DNA of 61,582 nucleotides from Nostoc sp. LPT (GCF_017115165.1 NZ_JABXKF010000174.1:1-61582); one strand, 5' to 3'; positions 44,206-54,008 are shown, counted from the stretch's first letter. The notes: a model not told the origin generated them from the letters alone. A program made the numbers and translations.

Positions 44206-45567
44206 ATGGTAAATTCACTTGACAATAATCCACCCCATCAAGTAGTCATTGTTGGCGGTGGTTTTGGTGGACTTTATGCAGCAAAAACACTGGCCAAAGC
44301 GGCAGTAAACGTTACTCTGATTGATAAACGTAACTTTCATCTATTTCAACCCCTTTTATATCAAGTCGCCACAGGTGCGCTATCTCCCGCTGATATTTCT
44401 TCACCCTTGCGTTCTGTCCTCAGCAAAAGCAAGAATACGAAAGTGCTACTGGGAGAGGTGAATAATATCGATCCAGAAGCGCAAAAAGTGATTGTGGGCG
44501 ACGAAGCAATACCTTACGATACGTTAATTGTCGCCACAGGTGCGAAGCATTCCTACTTTGGCAAAGATAACTGGGAAGAATTCGCCCCAGGCTTGAAAAC
44601 AGTAGAAGATGCTATAGAAATGCGTAGCCGGATCTTTTCGGCGTTTGAAGCCGCAGAAAAAGAAACCGATCCAGAAAAACGCCGTGCTTGGTTAACTTTT
44701 GTAATTGTGGGTGGTGGCCCAACTGGTGTAGAGTTGGCGGGTGCGATCGCAGAATTGGCAAATCAAACTCTCAAAGAAGATTTCCGCAACATCGACACCT
44801 CAGAAGCCAAGATTTTGCTATTAGAAGGTTTGGATCGGATTTTGCCACCCTTTGCACCAGAGTTATCACAAGAAGCGGAAGTATCCCTGACGCGCTTGGG
44901 TGTGGTTGTCCAGACAAAAACACTGGTAACAAATATTGAAAATGATATTGTTACCCTCAAACAAGGCGATGAAGTTAAAGAAATTGCCTCAAAAACGGTA
45001 TTATGGGCAGCAGGTGTGAAAGCTTCCGCAATGGGAAAAGTCCTAGCAGAACGCACAGATGCTGAGTGCGATCGCGCTGGACGGATTATCGTTGAACCTG
45101 ACTTGAGTATTAAGGGACATCCGAATATTTTTGTAATTGGCGACTTAGCAAATTTTTCTCATCAAAATGGTAAACCGCTACCTGGTGTTGCACCTGTAGC
45201 GAAGCAGCAAGGTGAATATGTAGCAGAACTAGTCCAAAAGCGGCTTGTAGGTAACAATTTGCCACCTTTTGCTTATACGGATCATGGTAGTTTGGCAATG
45301 ATTGGGCACAATTCTGCTGTAGTCGATTTCGGTTTTATCAAGCTGAAAGGTTTCGTTGCCTGGCTGTTTTGGCTGTTGATTCACATCTACTTCTTAATTG
45401 AATTTAACAACAAATTAGTAGTAATGATTCAGTGGGCATGGAACTATTTTACCCGTAATCGTGGAGCAAGATTGATTACAGGCCAAGAATCAATCACGCA
45501 GTTCGGAATTGGCGATCGCAACATTTATTACGCATCAGCCGATAATAAACAGCCAGTAAATATCTAA
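44206..45567 (+). CDS. Type II NADH dehydrogenase (NDH-2)
   Basis: The first nucleotide-binding fold (VVIVGGGFGGLYAAKTLA) binds FAD and the second (FVIVGGGPTGVELAGAIAELA) binds NAD(P)H. HPNIFVIGDLANF is the third FAD contact. The C-terminal part has the hydrophobic LKGFVAWLFWLLIHIYFLIEF, the membrane-binding region that in this family helps reduce quinone without proton pumping. 453 residues, full length. The enzyme oxidises NAD(P)H in respiratory/thylakoid membranes. Confidence 0.93.
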   Translation: MVNSLDNNPPHQVVIVGGGFGGLYAAKTLAKAAVNVTLIDKRNFHLFQPLLYQVATGALSPADISSPLRSVLSKSKNTKVLLGEVNNIDPEAQKVIVGDEAIPYDTLIVATGAKHSYFGKDNWEEFAPGLKTVEDAIEMRSRIFSAFEAAEKETDPEKRRAWLTFVIVGGGPTGVELAGAIAELANQTLKEDFRNIDTSEAKILLLEGLDRILPPFAPELSQEAEVSLTRLGVVVQTKTLVTNIENDIVTLKQGDEVKEIASKTVLWAAGVKASAMGKVLAERTDAECDRAGRIIVEPDLSIKGHPNIFVIGDLANFSHQNGKPLPGVAPVAKQQGEYVAELVQKRLVGNNLPPFAYTDHGSLAMIGHNSAVVDFGFIKLKGFVAWLFWLLIHIYFLIEFNNKLVVMIQWAWNYFTRNRGARLITGQESITQFGIGDRNIYYASADNKQPVNI

Positions 45568-45661
45568 TTGGGGATTGTTAAGTTAAGAGTTAGGAGTTAG
45601 GAGTTAGGAGTTATTTCTTTCCCTGGAGGAAGCTGAAGCTACATCTATTCCAGTCTTTTTT

Positions 45662-45739
45662 CTTCTCTACGAGACGCTGCGCGTAGCTTGCTTCCCTGTA
45701 AGGGTACAATTTTGAATTTTGAATTTTGAATTTTGAATT
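45662..45739. repeat. Dispersed repeat plus TTTTGAA heptamer run
   Basis: CTTCTCTACGAGACGCTGCG followed by CGTAGCTTGCTTCCCTG, then four TTTTGAA units (about 45712-45738). This is the same pairing of element types as at 28527-28964. Confidence 0.75.
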
Positions 45740-45804
45740 GATTTCTCCCCGCCCTCATAAATTAGCAGTAAGCTGTTTGAGGGCGTTTTTTCATAATCAA
45801 TATA

Positions 45805-47040
45805 ATGGCAACTATTAACGACAACTACCTGAAGCTGAAAGCGGGTTATCTGTTTCCAGAAATTGCTCGGCGGGTGAATGCCTTTGCAGAAGCGAACAGT
45901 GATGCTAAAATCATCCGGCTGGGCATTGGCGATGTTACCGAACCTCTGCCGGAGGCTTGCCGCGCAGCTATGATTAAAGCTGTGGAAGAAATGGGCGATC
46001 GCAATACCTTCAAAGGCTATGGCCCAGAGCAAGGCTACGCTTGGTTGCGGGAAAAAATTGCTACTCAAGATTTCCAAGCACGGGGAGCTGAGATAGATGC
46101 CTCGGAAATCTTTATCTCCGACGGTTCCAAGTGCGACACAGGCAACATTCTAGAAATCTTTGGTCATGACAACATAATTGCCGTTACTGACCCAGTTTAT
46201 CCCGTGTATGTAGACACTAACGTTATGGTGGGAAATACTGGGGATGCCAACGATAAAGGCGAATTTGAGGGTTTAGTCTATCTACCAATTACAGCTGATA
46301 ACAACTTCACCGCCGAGATTCCCTCAAAGAAAGTCGATTTAATTTATCTCTGCTTTCCCAATAACCCCACTGGCGCAACTGCTACTAAGGAATATTTAAA
46401 GGCGTGGGTGGACTATGCCAAAGCTAATAACTCGATTATTTTCTTTGATGCAGCCTACGAAGCCTATATTACCGATCCGTCGATTCCCCACTCAATTTAT
46501 GAAATTGAAGGTGCAAGAGATGTTGCGATCGAATTTCGGTCTTTTTCCAAGAATGCAGGTTTTACCGGAACTCGTTGCGCGTTAACTGTAGTACCGAAAA
46601 CACTCACAGCAAAAGCCGCTGATGGTTCCGATGTAGAACTGTGGAAACTCTGGAATCGTCGCCAGTCCACCAAATTTAATGGTGTTTCTTACATCGTCCA
46701 ACGGGGAGCCGAAGCGGTTTACTCTGAAGAAGGACAGGCACAAATCAAGGGATTGGTGAGTTTCTATCTAGAAAACGCCAAAATTATCCGCGAGAAACTC
46801 ATAGCCGCCGGATTGGCGGTGTATGGTGGCGTGAATGCACCTTATGTTTGGGTAAAAACTCCTAATAGTTTGTCCAGTTGGGAATTCTTTGATAAGCTGC
46901 TGCAAACTGTCAATGTTGTCGGGACACCTGGTTCTGGCTTTGGTGCCGCGGGTGAAGGTTACTTCCGCATTTCGGCGTTTAACAGCCGTGAGAATGTCGA
47001 AGAAGCGATGAAGCGGATTGCCGAGAAGTTTAAGGTGTAG
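45805..47040 (+). CDS. dapL: LL-diaminopimelate aminotransferase
   Basis: The enzyme makes LL-diaminopimelate in one step from tetrahydrodipicolinate, the lysine and peptidoglycan route of cyanobacteria and plants. The 411-residue fold-type I protein has the PLP-lysine in SFSKNAGFTGTR, LCFPNNPTGATAT and a C-terminal GEGYFRISAFNSRENVEEA. The start MATINDNYLKLKAGYLFPEIARRV is the family norm. ATG 45805. Confidence 0.97.
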   Translation: MATINDNYLKLKAGYLFPEIARRVNAFAEANSDAKIIRLGIGDVTEPLPEACRAAMIKAVEEMGDRNTFKGYGPEQGYAWLREKIATQDFQARGAEIDASEIFISDGSKCDTGNILEIFGHDNIIAVTDPVYPVYVDTNVMVGNTGDANDKGEFEGLVYLPITADNNFTAEIPSKKVDLIYLCFPNNPTGATATKEYLKAWVDYAKANNSIIFFDAAYEAYITDPSIPHSIYEIEGARDVAIEFRSFSKNAGFTGTRCALTVVPKTLTAKAADGSDVELWKLWNRRQSTKFNGVSYIVQRGAEAVYSEEGQAQIKGLVSFYLENAKIIREKLIAAGLAVYGGVNAPYVWVKTPNSLSSWEFFDKLLQTVNVVGTPGSGFGAAGEGYFRISAFNSRENVEEAMKRIAEKFKV

Positions 47041-47078
47041 AGCGATCGCTTTTGTTAAACTCATTCTATTAGTCTAAA

Positions 47079-47110
47079 GGTTACGGTGGGCTGTATTATC
47101 CACCGCAACC
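47079..47110 (+). terminator. Hairpin after dapL
   Basis: GGTTACGGTGG and CCACCGCAACC pair with one mismatch around a 10-nt loop; no long T-run follows. Terminator-like or a dispersed palindrome. Confidence 0.5.
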
Positions 47111-47152
47111 TAATAGATAATTGTTGAGATTCAGCTTATTGATATTTTGGTT

Positions 47153-47794
47153 ATGACTGCTGCTATCCCCGTTTTCAAACCTGTTAGCCGGATGCAGTTA
47201 GCACCTGGTAGCACGGTAACTATTCCTGATGTTAGCTGGGAAGAATTTGAATCTATTTTACAAGAATTGGGAGAAAAAAGAACTACACGAATTGCCTACA
47301 GCCAGGGTACTTTAGAAATTATGGCTCCTTTACCAGAACATGAAATTCCCAAAGATTTAATTTCTGATATTGTCAAAATATTGCTGAAAGCGAAAGATAT
47401 CAGATATCAACCTTTTGGTTCCACGACCTTTAAACGGCAAGGTGTTGCAGGAGCTGAACCTGATGCTTGCTTTTATATTCAGAATTATCAACAAATGATT
47501 GGTTATCGCCGCTTACAACCTGATGATCCGCCGCCAGATTTAGCGATTGAAACTAATGTTACATCAAAAACTACTCTTGATGCTTATGAAGCGATTGGAG
47601 TCCCAGAACTATGGGTTTACGATAGCGGGAGTCTTTCTATTTATTTGCTGAAACAGGGGAAATATATAAAATCTAACACCAGTCCTAATTTTGAAAATAT
47701 AGCGATTACTCAGATTATTCCTGTTGCGGTGGAACGTAGTTGGCAAGTAGGAAGTTTTCAAGCTTTGAAAGAATTAGAAGCAATGATTTCGTAA
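47153..47794 (+). CDS. Uma2 family (DUF820) PD-(D/E)XK endonuclease-like protein
   Basis: The 213-residue protein matches Uma2: VSWEEFESILQELGEKRTTRIAYSQGTLEIMAPLPEHE, then AGAEPDACFYI and DLAIETNVTSKTTLDAYEAIGVPELWVYD, in which D and E-x-x form the nuclease site variant of the family. Such genes are multiplied in cyanobacteria; function unknown, and related proteins are suspected to act on DNA. I use ATG 47153. An RloA/RloB pair follows on the other strand. Confidence 0.9.
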   Translation: MTAAIPVFKPVSRMQLAPGSTVTIPDVSWEEFESILQELGEKRTTRIAYSQGTLEIMAPLPEHEIPKDLISDIVKILLKAKDIRYQPFGSTTFKRQGVAGAEPDACFYIQNYQQMIGYRRLQPDDPPPDLAIETNVTSKTTLDAYEAIGVPELWVYDSGSLSIYLLKQGKYIKSNTSPNFENIAITQIIPVAVERSWQVGSFQALKELEAMIS

Positions 47795-47853
47795 ATGATA
47801 AAGTAGCCACTGGATGGGATCAAAAATAATTGATGTAATCTAAAAGATAAGCA

Positions 47854-48459
47854 TTATCGAATAAACTTGTTTAGCTCCTCAACTAAAATATGTACTGTTG
47901 TTGAAGGATTATCATTTACTGGATTGGGATGATTATATTGCTTGAGAAGAGTTTTAGCGTGTTTGATAGCAGTAGATTGCCGATTTTCTATTTCCTCATA
48001 GATTGTTGCACTATTTTTTTTATAATTGTATTTAAGCAATTTGTCTAACTTATCGATGTAATCTTGGCGAGGAAGTCCAGTATTTAAAAATTCAAAATGT
48101 AATACATACCATAATTCAAAAGCTTCATTAGAATAAGCAACTTGAAATCCTTCTCTTTCAGCGTTTGCAATAGCGTTGTTAAAATCTTGCTTAGGCCAAT
48201 CATCCCTATCAAATACGCACCAAACTTGATCGTAATCTTCTTGAGCTTTTAATTTTTTAGCCTCTTGTACTAGTTTACTTGGATTGTATCCAAATCCTCT
48301 AACATCAATTTTCTTGACAGTCGTGGAAACGCGAAAGCTCTTGAAGTAATTTGGCTCAGTTTTTTCACCTTCACAAATAATTAAAAATATTTGCCTAAGT
48401 TCTCTTGTTTCAACTTTTCTATCAGCATAGCCACGGTTTCTAGGCATTAGGCTCACCAA
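47854..48459 (-). CDS. rloB: RloB-like TOPRIM protein of an AbiL-type defence pair
   Basis: The 201-residue protein has FLIICEGEKTEPNYFKSF (TOPRIM Glu) and VWCVFDRDDWPKQDF (D-x-D), the RloB family core. In the pair with an AAA ATPase it corresponds to AbiLii-type abortive-infection modules. It overlaps the upstream ATPase gene by 20 bp, so the two are co-translated. Expected role: nuclease or nucleotide-processing effector during phage infection. A DNA substrate is inferred, not seen. Confidence 0.88.
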   Translation of the reverse strand: MVSLMPRNRGYADRKVETRELRQIFLIICEGEKTEPNYFKSFRVSTTVKKIDVRGFGYNPSKLVQEAKKLKAQEDYDQVWCVFDRDDWPKQDFNNAIANAEREGFQVAYSNEAFELWYVLHFEFLNTGLPRQDYIDKLDKLLKYNYKKNSATIYEEIENRQSTAIKHAKTLLKQYNHPNPVNDNPSTTVHILVEELNKFIR

Positions 48460-49663
48460 TAAGTTGACTTAAGTCACCAATAAATGGAATAGCACCATAT
48501 CTGCCTTTGATATAGTCACTTTCAAAAGAGGCATCTTTCGGTATTTTATATTCAACTAATGAATATAAATCTGTAGCACCATATTTATTTTTCTCAGTAA
48601 ACCAAATTTGATCTCTGCGAAAGAGTTTATTACTGAGCAAATTGGTGTCATCAGTCATAAATATTAGTTGTGCATTATTATAATTTGTATTTTTGGAGTT
48701 AAATAATTCAACAATTGCTTTGCTGATTAGTGGATGAAGTCTCGCATCAAATTCGTCAAATATTAAAACTTTGCCATATTTTAAAGTATCTATTAAAAGT
48801 CCAGCAATAGAAATTATTTTTTTAGTTCCTTCCGACTCTTGACTATCTAAATCAAAAAATTTCATAGATACATAATTACCTTGCTTATCAAATCTTTTAT
48901 GCCCGGTCTTAATTGAAGCTCCCTTTATTCTGATTTGTTCAATACCTAAATCTAGCTTTTTAATTAACTGAATAATTTCTGATTTATTCTCATTATTTTT
49001 TGCTAAAGAGCTTAGTGTATAACTCAAATGATCTTGATCGTCTAAACCTGAAACTATATTCACTTGTTTTGTAAGCCAATCTAGTATTCTCTCAGCTATT
49101 TCAACGTTGAATTGAGCAGCTACTGATAGAAAAAGTGCATTACTCCTAGTTTTAGGATAAATATCCTCACCTTTGAATATTTTAGATAGATATTTTATCT
49201 TACGTGAATTTCCGTCATAAACTCGCTCAAAAAGACGAGTTTGATTTGTCTTAGGAACGTAAAATAGCCACTCGGACATAACCCTTTTTTGATTAGCTTC
49301 AAACCCATATCTATACTTTGTACCATCTAATAAAAATACAATTTCAAAATAAGATGGTTGTGTTTCAATTTCTGTACTTAGATCAAACGGTTCAACTCCT
49401 ATTTTTTCTGTACTTTGAGTCTCTTTAGAGGAATTGATCATAAACCATTTCATAAAGCTAAAAGCTTTTGGAAGATTACTTTTACCACTGGCATTGGCAC
49501 CATAAATCACAGCCCTTTTGAGTAATTTGAGGTCATCATCTACCGCAAAAACATTGTTGTCATCAAGTTCCTTTTCTTTGGTAACAATATTGGCAGCCAC
49601 CATACTAAAGGTGACTTTATCCTTAAAGGATCGGTAATTGCCAATACTAAACTCTATGAGCAT
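48440..49663 (-). CDS. rloA: RloA-like AAA ATPase of an AbiL-type defence pair
   Basis: This is a 407-residue ABC/SMC-like ATPase: IGNYRSFKD at the start, Walker A VIYGANASGKSN, signature-like region near 270-290, Walker B KVLIFDEFDARLHPL with the catalytic E, and a switch-like IFMTDDTNLL. It forms an operon with RloB. The family works in abortive-infection or stress-triggered defence (RloA/RloB of Campylobacter loci, AbiL of Lactococcus). Start ATG 49663; codon use is A+T rich compared with flanking genes, consistent with transfer. Confidence 0.88.
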   Translation of the reverse strand: MLIEFSIGNYRSFKDKVTFSMVAANIVTKEKELDDNNVFAVDDDLKLLKRAVIYGANASGKSNLPKAFSFMKWFMINSSKETQSTEKIGVEPFDLSTEIETQPSYFEIVFLLDGTKYRYGFEANQKRVMSEWLFYVPKTNQTRLFERVYDGNSRKIKYLSKIFKGEDIYPKTRSNALFLSVAAQFNVEIAERILDWLTKQVNIVSGLDDQDHLSYTLSSLAKNNENKSEIIQLIKKLDLGIEQIRIKGASIKTGHKRFDKQGNYVSMKFFDLDSQESEGTKKIISIAGLLIDTLKYGKVLIFDEFDARLHPLISKAIVELFNSKNTNYNNAQLIFMTDDTNLLSNKLFRRDQIWFTEKNKYGATDLYSLVEYKIPKDASFESDYIKGRYGAIPFIGDLSQLIGEPNA

Positions 49664-49820
49664 AGTAACTTTTTATCCTAAACAGCATATTTGTGAAACG
49701 ATCGCAAATATATAAGTTAAGCATAGCGGTTATCGCTCATGCATGACTAGTCTGACAATTGCGATGTCTACGGCGGTAAACTACGCGTTTTTCCAATTAT
49801 CTATTCATTGTGTCCATAAA

Positions 49821-51161
49821 TCATTCTTGAGAATTACTTTCTCCTTCTTCAGCATCATCAGATAAATTGATTTTTGGCTCAATTTTTCCTTGTCTATAAT
49901 TAGCCAAAGTCACCCCTTCTTCTAAATATACAGCAGAGTATTTACTCAACCCAATACGCTGTGCAGAGTAAATTCCTGAATGACCTGAAAATAAATAGCT
50001 CACTATACAGCCAATACCAATAAATATCCCTGATTCCAGACCAAATAATTCAATTCCCATTAATGTGGATGCCAAAGGTGTATTTGCTGCACCCGCAAAC
50101 ACACCTACAAATCCCATTCCTGCTAACAGTGGTGCAGGTAATGCTAAAAGCAACGATAAAGCATTACCTAAAGTTGCACCAATAAAAAATAAAGGTGTCA
50201 CTTCGCCACCCTTAAAACCTGCTCCTAAAGTTAGAGCAGTCAAGCCCAATTTGGTTGCAAAATCCCAAGGAGGTAACTGAGTGAAAAAAGAATCAACGAT
50301 AGTAAGGATACCAAGCCCAATGTATTTAGTCGTACCACTCAATCCAACAATTGCTGCTATTATCGCACCGCCTATTAAAGGACGCATTGGAGGATAAGAT
50401 ATGTTTGCTTTAAATAAATGACTAATTTGGTGAGTTACTTGAGCAAAAAATCTTGCGACTATTCCAAATATTGCACCTGCAATAATCGCAGAAATCAGCC
50501 CCCAAGTTGTGAGCGTTGGTATAGAAGGAGCGTGTCGGTATGCTGTATGATGCAAACCCAATAGTAATGTTACTTGATTTCCAACGATCGCAGCAATTAA
50601 AGAAGGAAAAAGAGCATCGTAATGAATTTTACCAATCGCTAAAACTTCCAAACCAAATACGGTTCCAGCTAAGGGAGTGCCGAAAACTGAAGCAAATCCC
50701 CCACTGATACCTGCTGTTAACAAAATTCGCCGATTAGCTCCTTTAAAACGCAATATTTTAGTTAACTGGTCTGCCAAAGAAGCACCCATTTGTAATGCTG
50801 TACCTTCACGACCGGCTGAACCACCAAAAAAATGGGTAAGGTCTGTTCCTAGTAAAACTAGAGGAGCCATACGAAAGGGAATAATATTTTTGGGATTATG
50901 AATTTCTTCAAGTAAAAGGTTATTTCCAGCTTCTACAGTCCGACCAAATTGATGATAAATCCAACCACTCAAGAAGCCACCAAGAGGAAGCAAGGCGATA
51001 ATCCACCGATGTGATTCTCGCCAATCAGTTGCCCATTCCAATGATGCTAAAAGAGCCGCAGAAGCAGTTCCAGCAAGAATGCCAACTACAAAGGAGATGG
51101 GCAACCACTTGATTAGATGAGGTAAGGCAATAAATGGTTCAAACTGACGAAAGTGTTTCAT
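49821..51161 (-). CDS. CLC-type fluoride/proton antiporter
   Basis: The 446-residue CLC protein has ten or more helices. The first halide-site segment reads EAGNNLLLEEIHNP, the Asn-containing version typical of fluoride-specific CLC-F proteins rather than the GSGIPE of chloride transporters. The gating Glu is in GSAGREGTALQMG. A fluoride riboswitch 100 bp upstream of the ATG supports fluoride export as its function. Start ATG 51161 has a Shine-Dalgarno AAGGAG. Family inference is strong; selectivity was not measured here. Confidence 0.92.
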   Translation of the reverse strand: MKHFRQFEPFIALPHLIKWLPISFVVGILAGTASAALLASLEWATDWRESHRWIIALLPLGGFLSGWIYHQFGRTVEAGNNLLLEEIHNPKNIIPFRMAPLVLLGTDLTHFFGGSAGREGTALQMGASLADQLTKILRFKGANRRILLTAGISGGFASVFGTPLAGTVFGLEVLAIGKIHYDALFPSLIAAIVGNQVTLLLGLHHTAYRHAPSIPTLTTWGLISAIIAGAIFGIVARFFAQVTHQISHLFKANISYPPMRPLIGGAIIAAIVGLSGTTKYIGLGILTIVDSFFTQLPPWDFATKLGLTALTLGAGFKGGEVTPLFFIGATLGNALSLLLALPAPLLAGMGFVGVFAGAANTPLASTLMGIELFGLESGIFIGIGCIVSYLFSGHSGIYSAQRIGLSKYSAVYLEEGVTLANYRQGKIEPKINLSDDAEEGESNSQE

Positions 51162-51262
51162 ACCATGACTCCTTGAAGTGCGATTTGTAGACAGATACTT
51201 TCTACAGGAGAGTCAGGTAATGCATTTAGCCAAGCCCTACTCTCCCGCAGTTAGCAAGGAAA

Positions 51263-51332
51263 GTAGGAGCCATCAGCCTTCCAGAAGAGAGTTTATCGCG
51301 CCAGAAAGGCGGTTTTGGCGAGCTCCATCGCC
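51263..51332 (-). promoter_or_regulatory. Fluoride riboswitch (crcB motif) upstream of the CLC-F gene
   Basis: On the minus strand: GGCGATGGAGCTCGCC, AAAACCGCC, a variable stem loop, then GGCTGATGGCTCCTAC. These are the conserved blocks of the fluoride-binding aptamer, including the CUCCUAC 3' end. Downstream (51170-51255) two hairpins lie before the ribosome site, one pairing TGTAGA with TCTACA and one GGAGAGT with ACTCTCC, which could be the expression platform. Fluoride would switch on the exporter. Confidence 0.92.
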
Positions 51333-51428
51333 GTTGATGATTTAATTAATAATACCATTTTTGCTGTGGGTCAATATCTTTGGTATTCTACGATATAGAT
51401 AAATAATGTGTATCATTGGCGGTATTAT

Positions 51429-53498
51429 ATGCTGCCATCATCAAAAAATAATTACCAGCCTGTTAAAGATTCTCAAGCAAAACTAGATCGGTTTTTAGTT
51501 TGTGGGCTAGGAAGTTTGGGTCAGCATTGTGTTGCAGTCCTAAAAGAGTATGGTGCTGTTGTCAATGCTATCGATCGAGAACAACCTCAAAATTTGCAGG
51601 TATCAAATTTATCAAGTTTATTAGAACAGTTATTAATCGGAGATTGCCGTCAGTCTAGTGTTTTAGAACAGGCAAATATTTTTCAGTGCCGAACTGTACT
51701 TTTAGTCACTGGTAATGAACGGGTAAATATAGAAGCTGCCTTTGCTGCAAGGCTTTTAAATCCTCAAGTTCGCCTGGTTGTACGTTCTGACAAACAAAAT
51801 CTCAATGAACTTTTAAGTCAAACTCTTGGTAATTTTATTGCCTTTGAGCCAAATCAAATTTCCGCTTCTGGCTTTGCTGTTGCAGCCCTTGGAGATGATA
51901 ATCTTGGATATTTTCAACTGGAGGAACGCCAATTTCGGGTAGTAAAGCGTCAGATTAAAATGGGTGATAGCTGGAGCAATAAATGGCGTATACATGAACT
52001 AAATACCTTATATCGTCGGGTATTAAATCACGCTAATGATTCATCTCCTTTACCTAAAGAATTTCATCAGTGGGAACCAGAAGCGATATTATACCCAGGT
52101 GATACGATTATTTATATCGAAGTCACAGAGCAACTTAAAAGTTTGAAACAACTTGCTACTGGGCGTAAGTACAACTGGCAGCAGTTATGGCAAGAAATTG
52201 TATTAGGCAGAGCTTGGAATAATTTCAAACAGAAAATGGCATATCTCTTGCGAACATTCTATCGTTATCAGAGTTTGCGGGCAGCAATTATCTGTGGAAT
52301 TACAGTACTTTTCCTTTGGTGTTTTGGAACAATTATTTATATCTTAAATTATCCTGGAAGTAACATAATAGAAGCATTTTATGCTATTGCTGTCTTACTT
52401 TTAGGAGGATACGGAGATATATTTGGCGGTGGGAATTTTAAAACGCCACCAGAGCCAGCACAAAATATGCCAGGGTGGTTGCGATTGTTTAGCCTCGTAC
52501 TAACTTTAACAGGTATCGGTTTTGTTGGGGTTTTATATGCGTTGCTAACTGATGCTTTGTTAAGTTCAAGGTTCAAGTTTTTCAATAATTTTCAGCCATC
52601 AATCCCTGAAAAAGACCATGTTGTACTTATTGGATTAAATCGAGTTGGTCAGCGAGTCGCGAGTTTATTACAAGAATTCAAGCAACCTTTAGTAGGTATT
52701 AGCAGCACAGCAATAAACGCCGATTTTCTCAACAAAATACCACTGATTATTGATAATATTACCGATGCTCTAGGCAAGGTAAATCTCGCTAATAGTAAAA
52801 GTGTCGTTGTCGTTACGGACGATGATATGGAAAATTTGGAAATAGCTTTGATGGCATACGCTAAGAGTCCGACAACTCGTGTGATTATTCGGACTTACGA
52901 CCAATACTTTCGTGATAACGTAGCACGGTTATTTCCTTATGCTCAAGTTATTTGCACCTCTGCGATTTCAGCAGAAGTATTTGCTGCTACGGCTTTTGGA
53001 GAAAATATTCTCAGCTTGTTTAACTTTGATACTCAAACTATTTTGGTAGTAGAGTACATGATTGAGGCTGGAGATACACTAAATGGATTACTATTAGCTG
53101 AGGTTGCTTATGGTTTTGGAGTTGTACCAATTTTATATCAAAGCTTCAAGCGATCGCCTGTTAAGTTAATGCCTGCTGATCATACACAACTTACTATTGG
53201 CGATCGCCTGATTGTTCTGGCAAATAGCAATAGTCTCCAGCAGATTGAGCGAGGTGAAATGTATCCTCGAACTTGGCAAGTGCAAATCGAGAAAGTTTTA
53301 GCCCTAGATGCTATTTTTGATGGTGCAAATGAAATAAGTATAATATCAGGATGTAGCATCGGCACTGCTAGAGAGTTGATGGATAATTTGCCTGGAGAGC
53401 TACCAGTAGCATTATATAAACAACAAGCTTTGTTACTAGTGCGAAGGCTCAGTAAATTAAGAGTTACAGCTCGTTTGAAACCATTTTTTGAAGATTAA
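51429..53498 (+). CDS. Two-TM potassium channel with N- and C-terminal RCK (TrkA-N) domains
   Basis: The first Rossmann fold FLVCGLGSLGQHCVAVLKEYG starts near residue 25 and the second VVLIGLNRVGQRVASLLQEF near 405. Between them lie two transmembrane helices (about 290-310 and 355-380) flanking a pore loop with filter GGYGD. An RCK-C domain follows to residue 689. An RCK domain before the pore is an unusual arrangement. The protein gates K+ flow in response to ligand or redox. I chose ATG 51429; GTG 51408 would add seven residues. It is divergent from the CLC-F gene. Confidence 0.85.
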   Translation: MLPSSKNNYQPVKDSQAKLDRFLVCGLGSLGQHCVAVLKEYGAVVNAIDREQPQNLQVSNLSSLLEQLLIGDCRQSSVLEQANIFQCRTVLLVTGNERVNIEAAFAARLLNPQVRLVVRSDKQNLNELLSQTLGNFIAFEPNQISASGFAVAALGDDNLGYFQLEERQFRVVKRQIKMGDSWSNKWRIHELNTLYRRVLNHANDSSPLPKEFHQWEPEAILYPGDTIIYIEVTEQLKSLKQLATGRKYNWQQLWQEIVLGRAWNNFKQKMAYLLRTFYRYQSLRAAIICGITVLFLWCFGTIIYILNYPGSNIIEAFYAIAVLLLGGYGDIFGGGNFKTPPEPAQNMPGWLRLFSLVLTLTGIGFVGVLYALLTDALLSSRFKFFNNFQPSIPEKDHVVLIGLNRVGQRVASLLQEFKQPLVGISSTAINADFLNKIPLIIDNITDALGKVNLANSKSVVVVTDDDMENLEIALMAYAKSPTTRVIIRTYDQYFRDNVARLFPYAQVICTSAISAEVFAATAFGENILSLFNFDTQTILVVEYMIEAGDTLNGLLLAEVAYGFGVVPILYQSFKRSPVKLMPADHTQLTIGDRLIVLANSNSLQQIERGEMYPRTWQVQIEKVLALDAIFDGANEISIISGCSIGTARELMDNLPGELPVALYKQQALLLVRRLSKLRVTARLKPFFED

Positions 53499-53544
53499 AA
53501 TTTTATTAGAATAACGAGAGTTTGAAGGATATTTTAAGTCTTAC

Positions 53545-53907
53545 TTATATTTGCAAACATTTTTTTCTATTAATTACTAGCAAGAAGACAGCAGCGATCG
53601 CAAACATACTTCCAGCGATAAATGTTGCCTCTGCTCCCAATGTTTGCCACAAGCCACCAGCTAGCAAACTAGCAGGTAAAAGCGCTAATCCCACAGCCAA
53701 GTTAAAGAACCCAAAAGCAGTACCGCGCAGATTTGCAGGTATACTATTTGCCACTAGCGCTAACAGTAATCCTTTACTTATACCTAAATGCAGACCATAA
53801 AGGGCAAACAATCCCCAGACTTGCCAAGGTGTCTGCACGAAAGCAAAGCCTAGATATACTAGAGCGTATAGGAGAAATAACCCTACCAGTAACCCAAATT
53901 TACCCAA
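53545..53907 (-). pseudogene. MFS transporter C-terminal remnant
   Basis: The frame encodes the last four or five helices of a major facilitator (GLFALYGLHLGISKGLLLALVANSIPANLRGTAFGFFNLAVGLALLPASLLAGGLWQ...) of about 120 residues; whole MFS proteins have about 400. The frame continues a little upstream (RCFNPSDRLG) across a HIP1 site and then stops making sense. A deletion joined it to the divergent ankyrin gene. Confidence 0.8.
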
Positions 53908-54008
53908 GCGATCGCTTGGGTTAAAGCATCTGAAGTCTGCTGTTGAGAAAAATCAACAAAAGCTGGCTGGACTTGAGCTTAATTTCTGACGAATGGCTGG
54001 AATTAAAA

